A stretch of 64,000 nt of DNA from Poecilobothrus nobilitatus (GCA_947095535.1 OX352772.1:95833207-95897206); one strand, 5' to 3'; positions 10,791 to 22,652 are shown, counted from the first letter of the stretch. Notes: generated by a model from the sequence alone, not told the origin. A program made the numbers and translations.

Positions 10791-10863
10791 TTCATTTTCT
10801 TTATCAGTTTTTATTATACCCTTGCCGGTAACTTAGCCCCACACATAATTTTTGATTAGTAAA

Positions 10864-11788
10864 GATAACATAACATAACATAACATAACATAACATAACA
10901 TAACATAACATAACATAACATAACATAACATAACATAACATAACATATCATAACATAACATAACATAACATAACATAACATAACATAACATAACATAACA
11001 TAACATAACATAACATAACATAACATAACATAACATAACATAACATAACATAACATAACATAACATAACATAACATAACATAACATAACATAACATAACA
11101 TAACATAACATAACATAACATAACATAACATAACATAACATAACATAACATAACATAACATAACATAACATAACATAACATAACATAACATAACATAACA
11201 TAACATAACATATCATAACATAACATGACATAACACAACATAACATAACATAACATAACATAACATAACATAACATAACATAACATAACATAACATAACA
11301 TAACATAACATAACATAACATAACATAACATAACATAACATAACATAACATAACATAACATAACATAACATAACATAACATAACATAACATAACATAACA
11401 TAACATAACATAACATAACATAACATAACATAACATAACATAACATAACATAACATAACATAACATAACATAACATAACATAACATAACATAACATAACA
11501 TAACATAACATAACAGAACATAACAGAACATAACATAACATAACATAACATAACATAACATAACATAACATAACATAACATAACATAACATAACATAACA
11601 TAACATAACATAACATAACATAACATAACATAACATAACATAACATAACATAACATAACATAGCATAACATAACATAACATAACATAACATAACATAACA
11701 TAACATAACATAACATAACATAACATAACATAACATAACATAACATAACATAACATAACATAACATAAAATAACATAACATCACATAA
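10864..11788. repeat. (ACATA)n pentamer array, about 185 units
   Basis: 925 bp of 5-bp satellite. It is perfect except for a few variant units: CATATCA near 10,945 and 11,210, CATGACA/CACAACA near 11,225-11,237, CAGAACA twice near 11,515-11,525, and TAGCATA near 11,661. The left flank equals that of the 7014 array. The long frames on the minus strand are translated repeat. Confidence 0.95.
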
Positions 11789-11899
11789 TATATACATATT
11801 GTTTTAAGCGATGCTTTTGCATATTATGTGGTGCACTTTTTATGTTCTGAAGTAGCTTCTTTTACTTTTGTGAAATTTAAAATTGAATGAAAACAGTTT

Positions 11900-12365
11900 C
11901 AAAGTACTATTGTAAATAGAAGAATCTGGAAAAATACAGGATACAGAAGAAGGCAAGGATGAAAACAAAGAAGTGAAGTTACCACAGAAAACAACAACTT
12001 GGCTGAAGAGGAAATAGAAACTTCGAAAAATATAAACACAATACAAATGATTACACTGTAGATGATACTTCAAAAACAAATAATGTTCAAGAGCTAGAAA
12101 TGAAATTGGCTGAATACACTGCCGTTACATTTGAAAAGGAAAAATCAAAATAAATTTCTGAAAATGATAAACAATCTGAAGACAAATAACTTTATTATAA
12201 TGTAAGAAAGTGAACTGATGCTGAGGCTATCTAAATAGAAGATGCTGATCCCCATCCTTTCGAGAGACAATGAGGAGTTACAGGATGGTGATAAAGATGA
12301 ATGTGGAGAGGATAATATACTTGAGAACCGGGATGAGCCAGACAATTCCGATCAATTATAAATTA
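11900..12365 (+). pseudogene. Element-B LTR/gag fragment (diverged copy)
   Basis: After a short piece resembling the LTR start (TTGTAAATAGAAGAATCTGG) the sequence follows element-B gag from the acidic region (ATACAGAAGAAGGCAAGGATG) to the CCCCATCCTTTCGA region. It is more diverged than the other copies and extends into gag text present only in the 26.6-28.8 kb copy. 11,789-11,900 has nothing recognisable. Confidence 0.6.
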
Positions 12366-12454
12366 AATATCATAATTCAATTAAATATGAAATTTCAAAA
12401 AATTCCGCTCTATTGTTTAGGCTGTACACGTGCCCACAGACATACAGAAACTCC

Positions 12455-12488
12455 ACACACACATACACACACGCACACACACAGACAG
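12455..12488. repeat. (CA)n microsatellite
   Basis: Short interrupted CA/CACG tract. The surrounding DNA (12,366-13,270) shows no gene. Short frames at 12,270-12,676 and 12,827-13,078 have no recognisable content. Confidence 0.85.
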
Positions 12489-13274
12489 ACATCAGCATTT
12501 TTTTACAGCCTCTTCCGCACCGGTGTAGCGCATACTTCCCAAAATCTCGGGTACAAATTTTTAGTATGAAAATAATACCTATCTTATATATAATTGTATG
12601 CTGTCGGTTGAACAAAATATGTTTAAAAAAAATTACTAAAAATATAACATGTTTACACTATTTTCAAAATAAGTAGTTTTAGTTAAAAACGAAGAAGAGT
12701 GCGGTAGAGTAGACTGTGTCCACTCTAAGATACCCGTATGAATGTAAATATGGTGTTTCGATAAAACTTGATTATGTTTCTATAATATTATGTTTCTATA
12801 AAACTTTGTTGGTTTTGAAGTAAAGTTTGTTTGATATTGAGCCGTTCGGAAGGTTCCGAATTACGAATCCAATTCATCCAATTCATCTCAAATATCAGAT
12901 TTCAATTTTAAAGAAAAGGAAGCGTGACAGAACACCTTCGCACCAAATTGAAAGGATCTATTTTTATTGGTTTTGGAGATATGCATATTTGGTCTTGAGT
13001 TCGTTGAAAAGCTTCCGAAAGCCGAACCCATTGCCAAATCCTCTCAAATATCAGGAACGTAAAGGCAACATGAAATAACAACCTTGAACCAAATTTAAAG
13101 GTTCTATCTTTATTGGTTCTATCTTTAAAGGTTCTACTTTATAATATTAATTTATATAATATTATATTCCAAAATCCGAACATTTGGGCCAATTTTTCAA
13201 GTTGCAATCCCCGGTTTTCTTTCGTAATTAGGCTACTATTTTTCTTGTTCATATTTATTAGATTTTGAGTTATC

Positions 13275-13700
13275 GTGCGAACGGATAGACAGCCGGACGG
13301 ACGTCCATCATTAAATAGACTCAGGAGATGACACTGATTTAGAATATATATACTCGCACTTTGCCATATCTAACTTGCTTCCTTTTGGTGGTTAATCACA
13401 GTTAATATACCCTATACTTTTGATGTATAATGATATGTTGTTTCAATATATTGCAATTATTGCAATGAGGTATTAGGAGTAAAACACTATTTATTTTCGG
13501 TTAAAAAATCATTATTTCTACTAGAAAGTAGAACTTGTTTTGTAATTATTTGAGCTAATAATCTTAAACTAATTATTTATTTATTATACTCTACAGTCTA
13601 CACCTAAAGTATATAAGTTTGATATGGTATTTGTAACCACTAAAGAGAGCAAGTTAGATACTGACGTATATATATATACAGGGTATCCGAAACTCAAAGA
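13275..13700. repeat. Imperfect inverted repeat, interspersed-repeat-like
   Basis: The segment 13,330-13,440 (ATATCTAACTTGCTTCC, GGTGGTTAATC, then a TATACCCTATACTTT stretch) returns inverted at about 13,590-13,690 (GTATCTAACTTGCTC, AGTGGTTACAAA on the minus strand). Preceding GACAGCCGGACGGACG and GAATATATATACT words resemble interspersed repeats common in flies. It is perhaps a small non-autonomous DNA element with long sub-terminal inverted repeats. The element type is not determined. Confidence 0.45.
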
Positions 13701-14768
13701 TCACGAAAATCAGAGGTGATAGAAAAGTTAAATACAATCAAAAAATTGTTCTGGAAGGGTTGTCCATTTCTAACGGTTTCCGAAATAACTGCTTTCAAAA
13801 TAAATTCGTTCACTTTTTAAAGAAGTAACAACATCTTTGCCCCTGTATAACATAGAAAATTCGTTTAAGTTTTGGTAGCTAGCTGGAGCTATAGGCCTTC
13901 AATTCCAGCTTTTATTTACATTTAGGGTAACATGAAAAATTTGTTCTTTTATCTTTATCTTTAACGGTGTAGAAGTTTTGTAAACAGGCGGACAATGGAC
14001 AGAGTGAAACTAATAAACCCATTTTAGCAAAAATTTTTAGAAATGTGCTAAAAAGCAAACAAAAACAAGTAAATGTAACAGTAAGTCGATGCTTACTGAT
14101 ATATTAACACCTTACACTTGTAAAATTCAAATTAAATTAAAAATTCATGTTATTTTAGTTAAGTATTTAATATAAGCTAAAAACATAAACGCTTTTACAA
14201 CCCTTGTACAAAATTCCTCGATGTTTAATTGTTCATATTTCTCGTTGTTTAATTATTCAATTCTAATCATGCTTTGTACTGACATCGTTTATTTTATTGT
14301 TTCTATTTTAATTATCAAATTTTGTTTTTCAATCTGCACTTAAAATTTTGTTTTATTTTTTGTATATATAGTATTTAATTATTTTAAAAGATATTTGAAA
14401 AAAAAAAGAAATATTTTATGATCACAAAGATCTCAATAGATTTTTATAGAAGATTTTTATAGAAATTATTGCTTAAATTGAATCCACGTGTTTATATTGG
14501 CATCCTGGACCCATAACTAGTGTTGGTGTTAAATAAAATAGAGTTGATTCCATTTAATGTTTATTCTTACGATGGTAATTGCAGACTACAAAATAATTCA
14601 TACATATGGTAATTTGGTATATACAAAAACAATATCATAAAGTTATGCATGAATATAACTGTTAGCTAATATAGTGAACATAATTTTAATAGGATGGAGT
14701 GCAATAAAATATTTAGTTGTTTTATTAAGTTAAATTACTATAATACATTAATACTATTATACATACAT
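13701..14768. other. AT-rich DNA with no recognised feature
   Basis: No coding frame, RNA gene or repeat shared with the rest of the window was found here. A CAGGGTATCCGAAACT word at 13,679 resembles repeat ends in arthropods, but no partner was seen. Confidence 0.4.
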
Positions 14769-14888
14769 CATAACATAACATAACATAACATAACATAACA
14801 TAAGATAACATAACATAACATAACATAACATAACATAACATAACATAACATAACATAACATAACATAACATAACATAACGTAACATAA
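14769..14888. repeat. (ACATA)n pentamer array, about 24 units
   Basis: Short array with rare variants (AAGATA, AACGTA). It runs directly into the left half of an element-B LTR (from about 14,890), replacing the first bases of that LTR. Confidence 0.95.
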
Positions 14889-14889
14889 A

Positions 14890-15103
14890 ATAAGTAGTAA
14901 ATAGTACAATCTAGAATAATCTAGAACATAGTAGGAATAGTCCAGAACTACGTAGATATATAAGTGAAATAAATAATATTAGCTGTTGTAAATAGAACAA
15001 TCTGGAAAAGGAATAATCTAGAATTATATAGAAGTATAATAAAATAAATAATATTAGCTTTAAGAATAATAATAACATTAACATAACATTATATTTGCAT
15101 TAG
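14890..15103 (+). repeat. Left part of element-B 5' LTR
   Basis: Matches the first 250 bp or so of element-B LTRs (AGTAGTAAATAG..., ATTAGCTGTTGTAAATAG..., up to AACATTATATTTG). The LTR is interrupted at 15,103/15,104 by the mdg1-like element and resumes at 22,405, which shows the nesting order directly. Confidence 0.8.
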
Positions 15104-16180
15104 TGTAGTAATTTTTGGTCTTAATCTAATATAACATTCTCTAACACTTTCTGATAAAATAGGTAATGAGCATACTTAGATGCTCATCAAATAAATTATG
15201 CAAAAAGTTTCTTCTCTTATTCGGCAAGAAGAAACTGCCTATCAGGTGGCAAAGCTAATTGCCAATCTTTCTGAATTTTTATGGGTACAGCATCCCAGAT
15301 AATTAATTCGTTATATGAATAGAAATTATACTCTCTTGCAAAAAGGTCTGCAAGATTGTATACTTTATATTATACAACAAATTAACAAACCAACATCTAA
15401 ATACCTGAAATTAAGAAATCATATATCTTGCAAAAAGGACTGCAGGAATATATGTTTAATAAAATAAAGCATCAGTTGTTTGTTCTATTGAGTCGTGATT
15501 AACTCTGACTTTATTTAAAAAAATCAGCTCTTATATACTAATTAGGATTCTATTAAATCCATACAAAATTATCAAAGTCAATAAATTATATTAATTTATT
15601 GCTTTGTTACTTAGAATTTTATTTGGGACAAAAATGCAATACAATAAATATTGACTTAGTACCGTTCTACAATATTATTTCCACATGTGCCAATTAACCA
15701 AAATATTATCAAAGTATAATTGCATACAAATATGAATCATTTTTTTTTTTTTTAAATGTATGTCTCTGCCACATAAATGTGGACATGAAATTACGCAGCC
15801 TTTTCTGTTCAGGCGTGGCTGTACATGTCGTAAGGAGGAATAACTCTTACGATGTGTGTGGGATTCGAACCCACACTCCCTCGATGTTTACAGCGTATTT
15901 TATATGCTCTTACCCACTAGACCACCGAGGCCCCTATATGAATTATGAATATTAAACAAATGAAGATGTAATTTGATCTTCTTCTTTACTAAATATTTGT
16001 ATGTACATAAATGTATTTGATATTTTACTATACAAAATAAACAGATGTTTGCAATTGAAAGTGTGACCACACAAAATGTTTGGTCAGCAATTTTATATTA
16101 TTTAATTAATAGAATTATTTTGGTAATGTTGAATTTACAGTTATGGAAATAAAATTGTGAACATGTCAAGATATACTACA
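15104..16180 (-). repeat. 3' LTR of mdg1-like element, with SINE inside
   Basis: Aligns with the 873-bp LTR at 21,532-22,404 except for a 206-bp SINE insertion including its target duplication. Differences from the 5' LTR are scattered and include GCAAAT/ATACAAAG-type substitutions and small indels, so the insertion is not recent. Confidence 0.85.
15741..15936 (-). mobile_element. tRNA-derived SINE
   Basis: On the minus strand: tRNA-like head with A-box (TGGTCTAGTGGGTAAGAGC, complement of 15,906-15,924) and B-box (GTTCGAATCCC, complement of 15,860-15,871), a short body, and a 13-A tail (T-run 15,741-15,753 on the plus strand). It is flanked by 10-bp target duplications with one mismatch: TATGAATCAT (15,731-15,740) and TATGAATTAT (15,937-15,946). 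It sits inside the mdg1-like 3' LTR. Confidence 0.85.
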
Positions 16181-16344
16181 TCCTTCCCCCAAAGAAAAAA
16201 AAATTTGTTTACATTTCTTAAAATTTAGACTAATTTATTTTAAATTTATTTATTACTTCTAAATTCACTACTAACAATTTGGTTTAATTACTAAATAATT
16301 TTACATTTAAATTTATTTATAAAATATTTCATTTACTTATAGTT

Positions 16345-17593
16345 ATTTTTAAATTTTACTAAATTATTATTGTGTAATTCTAGTTCTTTATTATTAATTC
16401 TTATTGTGCTATTTGGACCTTTTTGAGATATAATTTTATATGGTCCTTTAAAATTGTTTTCTAGTTTTTTTCTATTATTATTTTTTACATATATATAATC
16501 ATTTATTTTAAAATTTGATTTATTTACATAATTTTGCTTTCATTTTTTATCGTCTTTATTTTTTATTAAGTATTCTTTTGCTTTTTCATTAGCATGTTTT
16601 AATTTAATTTTTAATTCATTTAGATATTCATCTAAGTTATAGATTAAAAATTAAATTATAATAGACCAATTCAAAAGGTGACAACTTTGTCGTACTATAT
16701 GGTGTTGAGTTGAAAAAATATGTATAGTATGGTAAATATTCGGCCCAATTGTCTTGTCCTTGTAAAATCATAAGATAATCATTTAGAACTAATCATTTAG
16801 AACTAATCATTAAAGAACATTTGCAAATCTTTAAAAATTGAAAAAGTTACATCAACACCTTATTATCACGAAACATTAGGTTCCATTGAAAGAAATCATA
16901 GTTTCAATGGAACCTAATGTTTCGTGATAATAAGGTGTTGATGTAACTTTTTCAATTTTTAAAGATTTGCAAATGTTCTTTAAAAGTTCATTTGTAAATT
17001 CTGTACACTTATCTGTTTTTAATTTTTTAAAACATCCATACTTTAATATAAATTTTTCTACTATTGTTTTTGCTACTGTTACGGCTTCTTAATTCTCTAA
17101 CGGGTAGGCTGCGATGTATTTAGTTAATTCGCATAGTGAGTATATACCTGAAGTTATTAGATGGTCTTAAAGGTCCTACAATGTCTATAGTAATTGTTTC
17201 AAATGATGTTGTGGGTGTATCTGTAATTACATAATTTTCTTTTGTGTATTTAGTTACTTTTATTTTATTGCAAATATCGCAATTGTTTATATATTTCTTA
17301 ACCATTTTGTTCATGTACTTCCATACATATTGTCGTTTTAATTTATTGATGCATTTACTTATGCCACAGTGTTCGCCATATAACGTGTCATGATTTTTTT
17401 TAATTAATTCTTGCATTTCTTTTTCATTTGTAATCTGTATTGGAGGATTATATAATATTATTTTTAAACAATCATTAAAGATATTTTTAAATGTTTGGAT
17501 ATCCATAATTTCGAATATCTTGTCATTATTTGACAAGGCTAGCTTCTTTATATTCAAATTGCTTGTTTTAAATAATAGCTTCCTCAGAACCAA
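16345..17593 (-). pseudogene. Integrase of mdg1-like element
   Basis: Order on the minus strand: a zinc-binding H2C2-type region (GEHCGISKCI ... NNCDICNKIKV), first catalytic Asp in TIDIVGPL, second in LKTDKCTEFTNE (usually TDxGxEF; Gly replaced by Cys), and Glu in HETLGSIERNH. After an inverted duplication come NWAEYLPYYTYFFNSTPY and the GPY end domain (FKGPYKII). It would insert the cDNA into the genome. Stops, frameshifts and an 82-bp snapback repeat (16,810-16,983) right after the Glu motif make it dead. Confidence 0.75.
16810..16983. repeat. Perfect 82-bp snapback inverted repeat
   Basis: Arms 16,810-16,891 and 16,902-16,983 are exact reverse complements with a 10-nt loop (GAAATCATAG). 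The right arm is genuine integrase coding sequence (minus strand). The left arm is an inverted copy that replaces or interrupts what should follow. Confidence 0.95.
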
Positions 17594-17771
17594 TTTTATC
17601 TCTGGTAAAGATTTTCGCTATATTCAGCAATTATTTAATTTTTTGCTGCTATAATTTTAATTTTATTTTCATTTTTATATTCATTTTCATTTTTATAATA
17701 CTTTTAATTTTTATCTACTAGTAGTTTCATCTTTTCATTATCATTTACAAATTTTAATTTCTTTATGTACC

Positions 17772-19370
17772 TTATATCTGATATTGATGTTGCGTTCCAA
17801 GTGGAAAATGGCCTGTCCCCATATTTGTATTTAAGGTTTTAGTGGTGGATCTATTGTTTTTATTATTAATTTTATTTGTTTCTTCTTCCTTTTTATTTTT
17901 GATATTTCTTGTGATTACGTTTATATTATTTTTCGGTATCATTTCTTTTAACTTTGTAGAGTCAATTTGCATTCGCGATAGAGCATCAGCATTTGTATTA
18001 ATTTTTCCCTGTTTGAATATGATTTCAAAATCATAATCCATCAGATCTACACGTATTCTTGTCAGTTTCGATGAAGAATTCTTATGCGTAAATAAGCTTA
18101 CTAATGGTCTATGGTCGGTATAAATTATGAACTTTCTTCCAAAAAGGTATGGTCTGAAATAGTTAATCCCCCAATGTATTGCCAAGAGTTCTTTTTCAAT
18201 TATTGGCTTATTTAGCGATTTACTTGCATAAGCTTCTGGTTTATCATCTCCTATTTTTCCTTGTGATAATACTGCTGCAAGCGCGTAGTTTGATGCATCT
18301 CTTGTTAGGATAAAATGCTCAGCAAAATTAGTATAGCTTAATATTGGTGGTTCTATTAGTTTTTGTTTTAGTTTTTCAAAAGCATTATTACATTCTTCGC
18401 TCCAACCAAATATTTGTTTTTTTTTTAATAATTGATTTAAAGATTTGGCTATTTCTGCGAAATTTTTTATAAATCTTCTATAATAAATGCAAAATGCTAC
18501 GAATCTTCTTACTTCGTCAGCATCTTTAACTGTTGGATAATTTTTTATAATTTAAAATTTACTAGGATCTGTTTTATACCTTGAGAAGTTATAAGATGTC
18601 CTAAATATACAACTTCTGGTTTTAAAAAGTTACATTTTGAGGGGTTTAGTTTCAAATTGTAATTTCGCAAGCGTTCTAATTCTTGACTAAATTCGCATTG
18701 TGATCTCTTAGATTTGATCCAAATACTATTATGTCATCGAACTATAGAAATGCAGCTTCTTGTAAACCTCTTAGTGCTACTGATAACATACGTTGAAAAC
18801 TATTGGTTGATATTTTTAGTCCAAATGGTAACTTTTTAAATTGGAAGTGTCGTTTGTTTGTAGAGAATGCTGTCATTTACCTTGATTTTGGATTCAGCGG
18901 AATTTGGTGAAAAGAACTTGTCATATCCAGTGTTGAGAAATATTTAGCTTTCCCTGGCTTGTCTAATACATCATCTAATCTGATTAATGGAAATTTGTCA
19001 TCTATTATTTTCTTATTCAAAGCCCTGAAATCAACTACTAATATCCATTTTTGTTCTCCATTTAAGCTTTTCTTTGGAACTATTAATAATGGTGGGTTGT
19101 ATGGACTAGTTGAATTTTCAATTATATCATCTTCCATTAATTTTGATACTTGATTCTCAATTTCTTGTAGTTGGACATTTGGTGTTCTATAGTTTTTAAT
19201 ATATACTGGAGACTCTTGTCTATTGTGGAAATTCGTTGTTCATAGAAATTGTTTACTCTCAGCATTTCATTCTCCAAATGAAAAATACTCTGAAATTTTT
19301 CACAAATATCTAAAATTGTCGTTTTTGCTTTTGTATCCAAGTTATCCATATTTATCTGTTTTTTTACTTT
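17772..19370 (-). pseudogene. Reverse transcriptase-RNase H of mdg1-like element
   Basis: Copies element RNA to DNA. Minus-strand order: LLIVPKKSLNGEQKWILVVDFR and STLDMTSSFHQIPL (RT motifs, catalytic Asp in LDM), RHFQFKKLPFGL, then FDDIIVFG. The codon before FDD, normally Tyr, is TAG (18,742-18,744), which destroys the YxDD box. RNase H follows with TRDASNYALAAVLSQG, IEKELLAIHW and YTDHRPLVSLF, so the D-E-D residues are visible. The RNase H part (about 18,540-17,772) is the longest intact stretch. Further frameshifts lie near 19,137 and 18,555. Confidence 0.8.
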
Positions 19371-19643
19371 TTCAATTCACTCCTTAGAAGTATTAATATT
19401 TTCAAAAGATAATATTTGATAATCTTTTAAAGGTTGACCTTATATTTCAGTTGTTTTTATAGTTAGCCGTGTATCCACTAGCGGTGTATAGTTAGCGGTG
19501 TACTACACTAGGTTCAAGGCCTTTACATGTTTTATCACTTTTGCCCGAATAATTGTATTTGCTATAAAAACATCTTTTACCATCTCTTTGCCTATTATTA
19601 TGATGTCTTCTTTAAGTTTTATATCAATATTTATAATTATTAT

Positions 19644-20039
19644 TTATAGTTTCTGATCGATATTTATTTTTATAGTTTCTGATCGAGTTTGTTCCGTGAT
19701 GTTTGATAATGTCATGGTATTTATACTTATCGATAACACTATATCTTCATCTTGATTAGATATAGTCAATGTGCATGTTTCATAATCTATTTTGCATCTG
19801 TTATTAAACAGAAAATCTCTACCTAAAATACCGTTTGTGGTTAAGTTTATTTCTTCATCAATTACATGAAATTTATGTTCAATTATGTAATCTTCAATAT
19901 TTAGTTCTAAATTTGTTACACCCTTTGTCATAAAATTTTTGTCTGTGATGCCATTTATTTGGCACACTTCATTTTCTGATATTTTTTTTTTTATGGCATT
20001 GTTTTTAATTATAGATACATCTGCTCGTGTATCTATCAA
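19644..20039 (-). pseudogene. Aspartic protease of mdg1-like element
   Basis: 131 codons, with the active-site region LIDTRADVSII and the later NGILGRDFLF (the G-R/K-D-F segment that closes retroviral-type proteases). The catalytic triplet is Asp-Thr-Arg instead of Asp-Thr-Gly, so activity is unlikely. It would cleave gag-pol. A nearly identical copy is at 23,553-23,948 through duplication B. Confidence 0.75.
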
Positions 20040-20139
20040 TAGAGTAAGATATTCATCATTTTTTTGTTCTAAGTTTTATTAAATTTGTTAGTGGGAAGCT
20101 TTTGCCGCTATTAATATTTATTATGTTTTTCTGTTGAAT

Positions 20140-20987
20140 TGTTGGTATGCACCTCTCTGTATGTTGTTTATATGCCCCAGATTTCTTCGGGCGGGGCCGA
20201 TGAAGTTTCCCTGACGTTTCGGTTGAGTGTTGTTAAATCTATTGTTATTGTAGTTTTCATTGTTGCGATAGCTATTATTATTATAATTATACCTAGTATC
20301 ATAGGTATTACTTCTATTTCTATTGTAGTTGTTTCTACCTCTAAAGTTGTTTCATCTAACATACATTATGATATTTGATCTAACTTTTGCATCCATTTCT
20401 GATGCTAGTTGTATAGCTTCAGTAAAATTTGTTGGTCTTGCTGCTAGTATCACGGATCTGTATTTATCATTCAGTCCATTCTTAAATGTGTTCAAACCTA
20501 GTTGGTCATTTAAATTTATTATTATTCTTCTTGCTCAGTAATCTGCAATTGATTTAATTTCGCAATCAGAGTTTCTATTTTTGTGGCAAATTCATTTACC
20601 CTTTTATTGCCTTGCCTATTTTATGCTTGTTAACTCGGTCTGAATCTTATCCGGATTTTTATGTGACCTAAAATTATTTGATAATACTGTTTTAAATTTT
20701 TCTAATGTGGTTATTTGTTCTTCAGTTATCAATCTATTCTTAACCTTATCTGCTAGTTTTGTTGTTAGTATAAATTTGATTAATTTTGTTTCTTCGGCTG
20801 CATCCTTTAAAGTTTCAGCATAAAAATCTATTAAACGTAGGAAATTTACTACATCTTTGATGTTTCCTTCAAATTGTGGGTTTACTTTTATTGCTGTTGT
20901 TAGTTCAAAATTTGCAATTGTGTCTTCTTCGTTTGTTTTGACTTTTAGCAATTTTCTTATTTGTGAGGTAATTTCTTCTAATTTCAA
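20140..20987 (-). pseudogene. Gag of mdg1-like element
   Basis: The first 123 codons are open (KLEEITSQIRKLLKV ... FEGNIKDVVNFLRLIDFYAE ... TLEKFKTVLSNNFRS). This is the capsid-like core of mdg1/412 gag. After stops and frameshifts the frame continues with FTEAIQLASEMDAKV and an Asn/Arg/Tyr-rich tail (RGRNNYNRNRSN), typical of these gags in place of zinc knuckles. It forms the particle and binds RNA in intact elements. Duplicate at about 24,049-24,896. Confidence 0.7.
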
Positions 20988-21531
20988 CCTTAACTCAAGT
21001 TGTAGCTCTGCACTTGTGTTCAGATTATAAAATTTCCAAACTGCTTCGATCTTTCTATTTTTTCTTCAATGTATTGTTGGGAATAAGTTCTGTTTGGATT
21101 CTTTTTTAAATTTTTCAGCAGTTCTTTCAATGATTCTATTCCGCCAAAGTCCATTCAAATTGGTAACAGAAAATATACAAAAAAAAATTTTATATATTTA
21201 TTTTTTTTATTTTTTTTTTTATTTAATAATTTCAAATTTTAGTTTAGAATAATTTTTGTCTTTTAATACCATAATTTTTTTATTTTACTTTTTTTTTTTT
21301 ATATTTTAATTTTGTAATTTTAATTCTTGATATATATATATATTTCAGCAGGTTCTCTTTTATCTCTTCTTGTTGTTTGCTTATCTGTTGTTGTATTTGT
21401 TGAATATGTTCTGTTAAATGGTCGAACCTTTGATGAAATTCTTTTTCGCTTGTTATTTCCATCTATGAACTTTTCGAAATGCGTTTGGTCCTGTTGTGAA
21501 CGTGTCTTATTGTTCACTGCACATTATTCCA
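20988..21531 (-). other. Leader of mdg1-like element
   Basis: Non-coding A/T homopolymer-rich leader between 5' LTR and gag. It shares the block around 21,296-21,531 with 1448-2100 but lacks the 370-bp segment with the small membrane ORF, and lacks the tRNA-Arg primer site next to the LTR. Confidence 0.6.
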
Positions 21532-22404
21532 TGTAGTAACTTTTGGTCTTAATCTGATATAACATTCTCTAATAAGTAACACTTTCAGATCAAATAGGTA
21601 ATGAGCATACTTAGATGCTCATCAAATAAATGATGCAAAAAGTTTCTTCTCTTATTTTAACGGAAAGAAGAAACTTCCTATCAGGTGGCAAAGTTAATTG
21701 CCGATCTTTCTCAATTTTTATGAAATATGAAATTATACTCTCTTCAATATGAAATTATACTCTCTTGCAAAAAGGTCTGCAAGATTGTATACTTTGTATT
21801 ATACAACAAATTAACAAACCAACATCTAAATACCTGAAATTAAGAAATCATATATCTTGCAAAAAGGACTGCAGGAATATATGTTTAATAAAATAAAGCA
21901 TCAGTTGTTTGTTCTATTGAGTCGTAATTAACTCTGACTTTATTTAAAAAAATCAGCTCTTATATACTAATTTGGATTCTATTAAATCCATACAAAATTA
22001 TCAAAGTCAATAAATTATATTAATTTATTGCTTTGTTACTTAGAATTTTATTTGGGACAAAAATGCAATACAATATATATTGACTTAGTACCGTTCTACA
22101 ATATTATTTCCACATGTGACAATTAACCAAAATATTATCAAAATATATTTGCATACAAATATGAATCATTGACATTAAACAAATGAAGATGTAAGTTGAT
22201 CTTCTTCTTTACTAAATATTTGTATGTAAATAAATGTACTTGATATCTTACTATACAAACTAAACAGATGTTTGCATTTGAAAGTGTGACCACCACAAAA
22301 TGTTTGGTCAGCAATTTTGTATTATTTAAATAATAGAATTATTTTGGTAATGTTGAATTTACAGTTATGGAAATAAAATTATGAACATTTCGAGATATAC
22401 TACA
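21532..22404 (-). repeat. 5' LTR of mdg1-like element
   Basis: 873 bp, TGTAGT...ACTACA. Orientation is fixed by the internal genes on the minus strand. Outside it the element-B LTR resumes at 22,405. Confidence 0.85.
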
Positions 22405-22652
22405 TTTGTATTAAATTATCTAGAGAAATGTAAAGTAACATATAATGTTCTAGAATTAGAAGAAATTTTGTATAAATATCGCCAATTTCTGTAAATAGTA
22501 TGGAGTTCTAAGTTAGATGTGATAGAGTTAAGATCGAATAAACGAAAAAATAACGTAAACTTAAAGTGTTATTATTTATTTAACACTTATAACGTAAACC
22601 TAAGTGTTATTAGGAAACAGGTAAATAATATCGAACAGACAAACACGCAACA
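22405..22652 (+). repeat. Right part of element-B 5' LTR (copy 2)
   Basis: Resumption of the LTR interrupted at 15,103. It carries a 33-bp internal duplication (TTAACACTTATAACGTAAACC) absent from copy 1. It ends CGCAACA and is followed by the primer site TTGGTGTCAGAAGTGGGAT (about 22,655-22,672). Confidence 0.8.

Larger units (their letters stand above)
3675..10863. repeat. Tandem segmental duplication A
   Basis: The block 3675-7013 (element-B internal region, 3' LTR, flank, copia gag fragment) recurs as 7226-10,863 in the same orientation, followed each time by a pentamer array. The copies differ by scattered substitutions, a 53-bp indel in gag, one extra 224-bp unit and array length. They are therefore somewhat older than duplications B-D. 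Confidence 0.85.
15104..22404 (-). mobile_element. mdg1/412-like Ty3/gypsy retrotransposon, fullest copy
   Basis: Read on the minus strand: 5' LTR 22,404-21,532, leader, gag, protease, RT, RNase H, integrase, purine tract (GGGGGAAGGA, 16,181-16,190) and 3' LTR 16,180-15,104. LTR ends are TGTAGT...ACTACA. Total 7.3 kb, the usual size for the group. Every coding region has stops or frameshifts. It is inserted in an element-B LTR. A clear target-site duplication was not found; later duplications or changes at the edges may have hidden it. Confidence 0.8.

Noticed and set aside
10864..11788. CRISPR-like or direct-repeat array
   Set aside because: Simple contiguous satellite without spacers, in a eukaryotic context.
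6953..11797. Long MLCYV-type open frames
   Set aside because: Translations of the ACATA array. The repeat has no stop in these frames by chance.
12827..13078. 83-codon ORF
   Set aside because: No recognisable motif, no neighbours or repeats supporting a gene; within range of chance.
15741..15936. Functional tRNA gene on the minus strand
   Set aside because: Head only, followed by a body, an A-tail and target duplications inside an LTR: a SINE.
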